Source of the DNA: Humulus lupulus
Lineage: Eukaryota > Streptophyta > Magnoliopsida > Rosales > Cannabaceae
Assembly: GCF_963169125.1 (NCBI RefSeq)
Contig: NC_084798.1
Location: 196,349,481-196,413,480 of the forward strand
DNA: 64,000 nucleotides
Reading direction: 5' to 3'
The notes beneath the pieces were generated by a model that was not told where the DNA came from, ran no database searches, and saw nothing but the letters and a program-made list of their open reading frames with translations. Positions 57,015 to 64,000 of this stretch are shown one piece after another; within the stretch, counting starts at the first letter, position 1; each line of letters opens with the position of its first letter. The position numbers were made by a program, and so were the translations under genes.

Positions 57015-58395
57015 TGTAGCTTCCCAAATTTGCTAATAAGGGTTAGGGCTTTGATTAGCATGCCTGGAGGGTAATAATTGAATTATTGTATTAATATGTG
57101 AATTTGATGAGTATGTGATTAGAAATGCATGTTTAGGTGAATTAAATATGCATGTGGGCCCCATTTGGTTATTAGGGGCATGTTTGTAATTTTAGTCCGT
57201 TGAGAGCATAAATGCAATATTTGTGTATACTGTGATTGACACCATGTATGAGTGGTGATATATTTGTGATGCACGATCTGAGACAGTCCTAGGGAGCGAT
57301 TTAGTTGGAAAGTCACAACGGGACCCGATACCCAACTCGGGCGAGTCAAGGGGTATTTTGAGTGTTAGATATTTAACTGAGTTATCGGGTTATGAAAATA
57401 AATAATTGGATATATATTTGAAGTTAGAGAATCTAAGAGGGAATGTTGAGAAAATTTACCATTTTGCCCTCGCGGACGTTTTTTGTACCCCGAGCCTTGG
57501 GACTAACTTAGTCACTTAAGTTAGGTAAAACAAAACATAGAAACACTTAGAATTTTTTACCAAAACTGACCCTATCTTCATTCTCTCTCACTCTTGTTTT
57601 CTCTAGACCTTTCCAAGGGAACCATTGAAGCTAAAACAAGGAATTGGAGCTCTAGACTTGAAGATTAGCTCAGTATTAGCTTGTGGATTCAGACAGAGAT
57701 TGAGGTAAGCTTTGAATTATGATTTTGGCCATTAAATTATGTAATTCTTGGCTGAGTTTTAGTGTTCTTGGGTCTTTGAAGTTAAAGATTGATTTGGAGT
57801 TTTGATGAGGTTTTAAGCTAGCTTTTTGTTGGGTTTTGTTGCTGGGAACATTTTAGAACTACTGTGATAGTTAAATTGTGTTGTTGGATTGATTTTGAGT
57901 TAAATTGGCTAGGTTTTGGTTTTTGAAATGGGGGATTTTTCTGGGTTCAAAGGGGTCTGGTTGCGACTCTGTTCTTGGTGAGCCGCGACCCTCTAGAAAA
58001 GACGGGGGCCAAGAAGAAGAGCGGGCCGCGGTGCCCCTATGGTTGGGCCGTGACACGTATCTGCTAATTGGGGAGGCTGAGCCTCTAGTTGAGGCGGGCT
58101 GCGGCACAAGGCCATGGGGCCGCAACTCTTAGGGGGTTTTTGGATCCCGAGAAGGTTTTTGGCTCGAGAACCCAAAAGTTAAGGCTCGGGATGGATTCAT
58201 CACTTGGATTGATAGAATTCAAAGTCCCGGAGACTAGAATTATATCCCAAAGTTATTTAATGGATTAGAGCTTGATGGATGGATGTTGTTGATACGTTGT
58301 GACAAGGTTTTCAGCGAGGCTCGGACTAAGGGACTGGCTCAGGATATCGGTGCTCAGGAAGCTTGGGACACTTGTAAGAAAACTATTTTACTCGT
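57015..58395 (+). repeat. 3' LTR of chromovirus, first part
   Basis: It starts TGTAGCTTCCC and aligns with the 5' LTR pieces 44,724-45,745 and 48,564-48,920. It is cut by the Tat-like element at 58,396. Open frames inside (57,119-57,349; 57,871-58,175) are not genes. Confidence 0.85.
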
Positions 58396-59153
58396 TGTTG
58401 ACGTGGTTCTTCGCCAACAGGTAATTAAGAAAATAAGAGGAAGGGATTAGTGCTTATGTTGAACCGAAATAGAAGAATGATCTTTTTAGATGGACTGGTG
58501 ACACAATCACGTTTTTTAGGTGGTTCAAAGGTTAAAATCCTTCTACTCCACCAGTCAATATTATTGCTATACGCTTGGTAGTCTTTTACAGGGTATTTCT
58601 TACACAATAGAATCCAACCTTTTGCAACTCCCAGGGTCTCCATATTTATAAGAGAGGGCACCTGGGAGTTGATAAGAAGGTCATCCCGTGACCTTCTTAC
58701 CTATCATGTCAATTCTGTGACATTCATGATTAATTCCTAAAACCTGACACATGAAGTGTGGTCTAATCAATAGGTAAGGGGGATAATGGGCCGCATAGCC
58801 CAACCCAGTCGTGGGTGCCAGAATACACACGTTCATGCTGTGTGTCCGAGAAGTCAGGGATATATCAGACACGTGATGTCTGATATATGCATGTTTACCT
58901 TGCGTGGTTGATTTTATAAAAGGTCACAGCCTCCAACATCCAGTTGGTACCACGAGTTGGATGCTTCCCTCGACCTTTGGCCTTCAGAGTCCAGACTCAG
59001 TCCTTAAGTAATCTTGGCGAACCTTTAGGTTACCTCGAGCTAAGGAGGTAGGATCTTACGATGGCAGCTCCGGTCTTGGGGATGTCCGCGTGGTAGACAT
59101 GATTAGGCCGTATCTCAGCCCGCTAACAGCCCATGGGAAAATCAGGGCGTACA
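58396..59153 (-). repeat. 3' LTR of Tat-type gypsy element
   Basis: 758 bases, plus-strand ends TGTTGACGTGG and GGGCGTACA. A minus-strand TATAAATATG at 58,641-58,650 is the LTR promoter. The U3 end is bounded by the polypurine tract. Confidence 0.82.
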
Positions 59154-59169
59154 TTTGCCCCCAAGCCCC
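59154..59169 (-). other. Polypurine tract of Tat-type element
   Basis: On the minus strand GGGGCTTGGGGGCAAA, immediately before the LTR terminus. Confidence 0.8.
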
Positions 59170-59415
59170 TGCTCGTGGTATACGACGTCGCATAGGGCCA
59201 CAGTAGGGGCTTTTAGGCTTCCCCATGAACTCTTCATATTCCACATTTTACGCAGGCGCCGAATACGTGGAACCTCGTGGTTGGTGACGGTACGTCTTCC
59301 GAGAACCGCATTAAATGGCCTAGCCTATACTCAGCCGTCGTTTCGTCTTTCGAGTGGAGAGCCTTGGATCCCACATCAGGGCAATCCAAAGGCCTTCTTC
59401 ACGTGGCCTTTCACG

Positions 59416-59700
59416 CATATAAAAGGGGTGGCCACCTTACGCATGGGCCACCTGTTCATTTGAAAATTTTCAGAATTTTCTCTTCTTCTTGCTCTCAAAA
59501 ATCCCCCTTTTCTCCTTCCGGTTACCATCTTCGGCGTTCCAGAAATTTAGGTGCAAGGGCTCCCTTGAGGCTTTGGGATCATCTACTCCGACAAGGCCCT
59601 CAACCCAGACGATCCCTTCATCCCCTCTCCAACCAGAATACTCTGTAAGTCTCCTGAATGTGCATGCTTTGAGATTATTTTTGACTGTAGCCTAGGTAAA
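59416..59700 (+). promoter_or_regulatory. Putative promoter and leader of the antisense ORF
   Basis: CATATAAAAGGGG at 59,416-59,428 on the plus strand, just outside the LTR, is a good TATA box. It is followed by a TC-rich leader (TTCTCTTCTTCTTGCTC near 59,478), facing the ORF at 60,167-62,896 and away from pol. A short exon may lie at about 59,460-59,640. Confidence 0.5.
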
Positions 59701-60166
59701 TATTTACTGTAGCTGCATGCAAGGTTTTGTTGGTTTTTTGTGGGCATGAAGGGTGAAAGCCTTTTAGGTTAGGGTATCATTTGTAGTAGAAAACCATTTA
59801 GGAGCACGGTTTATAGGGTGCGTTTTCTGGGGAAATTTTCTGGGTAGGATTTTAGGTATGCTAGTTTAAAGTATCCAGTACTTTGGGTGCAAAACCGGGT
59901 AGCTTAGGGGACACGCTTCACAGGCGGTTTTGCACCCCTCGCCTACCGAAACTTTCCTTCCAAGGAAAATTTCTATCCTGACCCTCCCGACACACGAATT
60001 CTAAGTAATCGGGGATCTGTTGGGAGCACAGGCGCGTGTTCATAGAACCGTGTGGTCTCACTCTCCACGGGCTGGGCTTACCTCAGCTCGTGTCAAGGAA
60101 ACACATTCAGATTCTTCTCCATTTTTAGGTCGCCTTTTTCTAAAATTTCTTCTTTTTGTTTGCTAG

Positions 60167-62896
60167 GCGACCAGATCGGACCCAAGAAGAACGCTTCCAA
60201 GAAGTCCGTAGGCAGCTCATCCTCCCAACAAAATAAGGGAAAGGAGGTGATGGCTGAATCCCCGATTCCCAACTTCGGGCCAGCAGTGGAGCGGGAGCTC
60301 GAGGTGGCCCCTGACGCGTTCTTCGAGGCGGAGAAGATCGTCTCGAAGATCACTGACCAGGCGAGGGTAAACAAAATATTCTTCTCCCATAACATCGAGC
60401 TGGGGAGAGGATCCGTGATTGCCCGACCTCCCGCAGAAGGCGAGCGGAGCTGCGCGCCGCTTGATGAGGTGTTCTCGGCCTGGAGCGACGAACATTTCAA
60501 GGTGGGGGCTTTCCTCCCGCTGGACCAGTACTTCATCGATTTCCTCAACTACGTGAGGTTGGCCCCATTCCAGCTCCCCCCCAACTCTTACCGTTTGTTG
60601 GCGGGGTTAAGATACATGTTCTTGAAACAGGAGTGGGAGGTCCCCACTCCTGCAGACATTCTGTATTCCTTCTGCCTCAAGGCCAGCCAGGAGGAGCGGG
60701 GGCGAGGTGACGGGTTCTATTATTTGACCCGGTTCCCCAACACGGCTGCGGTCATCGAGCTGCCCAGCCACCCCAACGACTTCAAAGACCAATTCTTTAT
60801 GTCAACGGGGTTCCGAAACTGCGAGCTGCACTACTTCAACCGTCCTCGTAAGTGCCCTTCAACCTTAGCACGTAAGTTAAGTATCGGTTAGCCCCCTCTG
60901 TATCCATTTCTAACTTAGATTAATTCTGCAGCTATCTTCGCGAGGACAGAGAAGTCTGTGATCCTCGGGAGCCAGTACGAGACACTGGCGGGCTTGCCCC
61001 CAGTGAAAAGGACTATCGCCAGCTCGTGACAGACGAGACGATGCTGGCCTTCAAGCTGATCTCCCCAGGCCAGACTTTGAATCTGAGGAGACCCCGGGTG
61101 CCTCCCCCAGCTTGCGAGATGAGGGCCATCCCCGAGGAGGAGGTCGTGGGGGATGAGGACAAGGAGGACGAGGTGCCCCTCGTGAGGACGAGGAAGCGGG
61201 CGCTGGAGGTCGCCCAAAGGACGGACGAGGAGAGGATCCGGTCCGGAGCAGCTGCAGGTCCCTCCGGCCAAGGTAACCCATATATGTTTAGGAACTTAGA
61301 TAGGGCCACTGCAGACCCCCGGCTAGCTAGGTTCAATCCCAAGCAGCTCGTCCAACACCATCGAAGTGACCCAGACTTTGATGTAACCCTGCTCCACTGC
61401 GTCGACCAGCTCGTATTGGATTACGAACGTAGCCGCCCTAGGGGTACCATAGTTGTAGACAACACCTTAGCCTTTAGGTCGGTCCTATTCGAGGAGTATG
61501 AGACCAACCTTCGGTCATGGCCATCACTTTGAGAGGGTGTCGTAGCTCCGGGTCTTAGGCAATATGTAGAAGAGTCTAGTCCTTAGACAACCTCGGATCC
61601 AGAACCCATGCCAGCTCGAGAAGTAATTGTCTTAGATTCCCTCGCAGAAGCTCCGGGGCCGATGGTCGTGACCATAGATTCCTCCTCTAGCTCGGGGGGT
61701 AGGATTCTTATTAGTATATATATATACTTGAGTTTCGCCCCTTTTTTTTCTTCCTTTTGTCTTTGCATGACTGCTTACTGACATATTGATGTTGTCTTTG
61801 TTTTGCCAGAGGAAATGTCTCAGCCCGGGGGAAAAAATCTGCGAGCTATGTTCACCGGAGGGAACTCCTCAGCTGGGGCCTCTGGGCCCAAAATGAAGAA
61901 GCTCCGGGTGGCGAAGAAAGCCGCTGGGACCCCAACCAAGTCCCCTGCAAAGGGGAAGGAGCAACCCCCAGCTGCCCAGGCCGAGGACACTGCACCTCCT
62001 GCTGCAGTGGAGAACATGCCCCCACCCCCTCCGCGAGCTCTGGCCTTTGTCCGGGACACAGGGGCGGAGCTCGGGGCCTCGGCAACTATGCCCCCCGAGG
62101 TACATATCCCAGTGGACCCCTAGGACATGGAGAAGATTCCAGATGTCTTTCGGGGGATGGTGTATGAGACGGCGAGCTACGCCGTCAGCCACTTCTACCG
62201 CTTCAATGAGAGAGAGTTGCGGGCCATCGAAACCAGGAGCCCGGTGGACGTAATGGAATCGTCATTGGGCATGGCCTTAACGGTAAGCTGACTTTACCCT
62301 TCTATGATTTTTGATTATTATGCCTTGCCCTGCTTTTCCTTTTTTTTTTTTTTTCTAAGGCAGTTGCCTCTTTGTTTTTGCAGAGCGTCTTGGCCCTTCA
62401 CCGGAGCATAGCCAGGGCCAAGGCTCAGCTCGAGGATATGAGGGGCGAGCATCAGACGGCCTTGGCCACCCATCAGACTTCCTTGCAGACGGCCCAACAG
62501 AAGGAAAAGGAAGCCAAGGATGCCCTGGCGGCCGCGCAGGCCAAGCTGGCTGAAGCCCGTCCTAAGCTTCAAGAGGCCGATGCCACCAAAGACGCCCTCT
62601 CCGCTGCGCGGGCAGAGCTAGACACTGCGAAGGCTGGGGCCGAGGAGGCCAAGGCCACCCTAGAAGTCGAGAAGGCAGCCTCCAGCTCCGCCATGGAGGA
62701 TATGCTCTACCACTGCTGGGTCTACAACTTGGATGGTGATTTCTCCTTTTTGGGAGCAGACATCTGGGAGCCCTTGCTGGAGGGGTTTAAAGCTCGCCTC
62801 CAGAAAGAGGCACCTTCTGAGACTGGGGAAGCCTCCGTACCGACCGAGCAGGAGGGCGAGACGGCGACTTCCACGGGGCCGACTGGTGGAGCTTAG
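60167..62896 (+). pseudogene. Antisense ORF of the Tat-type element: transposase_28-like domain plus coiled coil
   Basis: Probable exons: 60,167-60,859 (acceptor TTTGCTAG), about 60,934-61,690, 61,810-62,281 and 62,384-62,896, with GTAAG/GTAGG donors and T-rich AG acceptors. The first encodes a Lys/Ser-rich start and the domain seen in 'putative gypsy type transposon' proteins: FLPLDQYFIDFLNYVRLAP, NSYRLLAGLRYMFL and GFYYLTRFPN. Then come an acidic linker, a Pro/Ala/Lys-rich low-complexity part, and an Ala/Glu/Lys coiled coil of about 100 residues (62,400-62,700). A 1-base frameshift lies near 60,995 and stops occur at about 61,530, 61,585 and 62,122, two as TAG in a likely Gln position. Its function is unknown. 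It runs opposite to pol, as in Grande-type elements. Confidence 0.72.
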
Positions 62897-63054
62897 GGCC
62901 TTTCTTTTTCGCACCCATTCCTTTAATATTTCCATTTTTTGTGTAACTTTGCATGAGGTTTTTTTTTTTTTACCTCGAGACAATCGGTTTTTATCAATTT
63001 TTTCCTTTGATTGGTCTATTTCCTGTTGCCTTTACGCATTTATGTTACTGCTTT
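62897..63054. other. 3' flank of the antisense ORF
   Basis: T-rich sequence after the stop codon at 62,896, probably its 3' untranslated region. No gene seen. Confidence 0.4.
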
Positions 63055-63640
63055 AAAAAACTTAGTTCGCGTTAATTTTTATCAATATCTCGTGCTCTTT
63101 TAAAAAAAAACAACGATCAATCAATTTAAATTACTTCTAAGTTTTGTGACCTGGTTATGTCCAGGAACTTAGTTTGAAAACTTAGTTCGCGTTAATTTTT
63201 ATCAATATCTCGTGCTCTTTAAGAAAAACAATGATCAATTGATTTAAATTAACTTCTAAGTTTTATGACCTGGTTATGTCCAGGAACATAGTTTGAAAAC
63301 TTAGTTCGCGTTAATTTTTATCAATATCTCATGCTCTTTAAGAAAAATAACGATCAATCGATTTAAATTAACTTCTAAGTTTTATGACCTAGTTATGTCC
63401 AAGAACTTAGTTTGAAAACTTAGTTCACGTTAGTTTTTATCAATATCTCGTGCTCTTTAAGAAAAGCAACGATCAATAGATTTAAATTAACTTCTAAGTT
63501 TTAAGGCGACCTGGTTAAATCCAAGATAGAACTTAGTTCGCGTTAATTTTTATCAATATCTCGTGTCTTTTAAGAAAAACAACGACCAATTGATTTGAAT
63601 TAACTTCTAAGTCTTTAAGGCGACCTGGTTATATCCAGGT
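63055..63640. repeat. Tandem array of about 120-bp units
   Basis: Five consecutive units each begin AACTTAGTTCGCGTTAAT, run through TCAATATCTCGTGCTC and AACTTCTAAGTTTT and end GACCTGGTTATGTCCAGG. Spacing is about 115-122 bases. The last units diverge and gain bases. It lies between the 3' ends of the antisense ORF and pol. Confidence 0.88.
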
Positions 63641-63782
63641 ACCATATGCCCCCCAAGTAACTAGGAAAGGGTCTTTCGTGGTTACTTTAGATTACACTTG
63701 TAAAAATGTACAATTATAAACGAAAAGTTAATTCTCATTGCTTAATACATAAAAAATGGCCTTTTAGGCCTTACAAGGGGGG

Positions 63783-64000
63783 TCATTGATAATATCTCTT
63801 CAAATGGATGGCGTTCCAAGTCCGTGGGACTGCCCCTCCATCGAGCCGAGCTAATTTGTAAGTTCCTTCTTTAATGACCTCGATGATTTGATATGGCCCT
63901 TCCCAGTTCGGTCCCAAAACTCCATCTTTGGGATCCTTACCAGCTAAGAAAACCCTCCTGAGGACTAGGTCGCCAATGCTAAAGGCGCGCTTTTTGACTT
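63783..64000 (-). CDS. Gypsy integrase C-terminus (Tat-type), partial at window edge
   Basis: An uninterrupted minus-strand frame of about 72 codons reaching the right edge and ending at a TGA at 63,783-63,785. It contains IGDLVLRRV, GPNWEGPYQI, GTYKLARLDG and TWNAIHLKRYY, the C-terminal integrase module of Tat/Retand type gypsy elements. No stop is seen in the visible part. The rest of pol lies beyond 64,000. Confidence 0.88.
   Translation of the reverse strand, partial: VKKRAFSIGDLVLRRVFLAGKDPKDGVLGPNWEGPYQIIEVIKEGTYKLARLDGGAVPRTWNAIHLKRYYQ

Larger units (their letters stand above)
44724..58395 (+). mobile_element. Chromovirus (Ty3/gypsy, Tekay-like), continuing beyond a nested element
   Basis: Order on the plus strand: 5' LTR (44,724-52,134 including two nested solo LTRs), tRNA-Met primer site, gag, protease, reverse transcriptase, RNase H, integrase, chromodomain, polypurine tract and 3' LTR (from 57,015). 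At 58,396 another element interrupts the 3' LTR, so the end is outside the window. It sits in Copia element 2; the flank TAAAC precedes it. Many in-frame stops and two frameshifts make it inactive. Lineage is judged from the chromodomain and the general sequence. Confidence 0.88.
58396..64000 (-). mobile_element. Tat-type gypsy element, minus strand, 3' portion
   Basis: Read on the minus strand from the right edge: integrase C-terminus (64,000-63,783), tandem repeats, a long region with an ORF on the opposite strand, polypurine tract (59,169-59,154) and 3' LTR (59,153-58,396). The gap of about 4.6 kb between pol and LTR, and the antisense ORF, are marks of the Tat/Ogre/Grande group. The flank CTCGT at 58,391-58,395 would be one half of its duplication; the other is outside. 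Confidence 0.82.

Noticed and set aside
63055..63640. CRISPR-like array of regularly spaced repeats
   Set aside because: Units are contiguous 120-bp tandem repeats without unique spacers, in a plant retroelement.

Overview
The window reads as nuclear DNA of a dicot plant: spliced genes with GT-AG introns, a 144-aa cytosolic ribosomal protein S12 gene with a telo-box/site II promoter, and dense LTR retrotransposons with tRNA-Met primer sites. I would guess Rosales (hemp/hop type), but this is a weak inference.

Layout. 1-16.2 kb is retroelement DNA: an antisense gag-like ORF fragment of a Tat-type gypsy element, then a degraded gypsy element in which a minus-strand Copia element with near-identical LTRs is embedded (1387-9999). 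That Copia carries a solo LTR in its right LTR. Further right are two more solo LTRs, a gypsy 3' LTR and two head-to-tail Helitrons. 16.7-24.3 kb is a gene island with four intact genes: CCMA/ABCI1 (+), a CAF1-type deadenylase (-), RTF2 (-) and RPS12 (+); RTF2 and RPS12 are divergent. 24.3-37.4 kb is AT-rich and gene-poor, with two related foldback (hairpin) elements, Tourist-like and Mutator-like MITEs, solo LTRs and a dead LINE.

37.4-64 kb is one nested tower. A minus-strand Copia element is broken by a solo LTR (5-bp TSD), a hAT element (8-bp TSD, itself holding a Helitron fragment) and a plus-strand chromovirus (44,724 to beyond 58,395). The chromovirus 5' LTR holds two more solo LTRs and its 3' LTR is interrupted by a minus-strand Tat-type gypsy element that runs off the right edge. 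That last element carries a multi-exon ORF antisense to its own pol, a roughly 120-bp tandem repeat array and the end of its integrase.

The four genes are housekeeping genes with no obvious common pathway: mitochondrial cytochrome c maturation, mRNA deadenylation, splicing/replication-fork factor and translation. The rest is transposon biology. I found no convincing new host system; the most unusual items are the antisense spliced ORF, the Copia with an in-frame internal deletion and tandem structure, and the pair of foldback elements.
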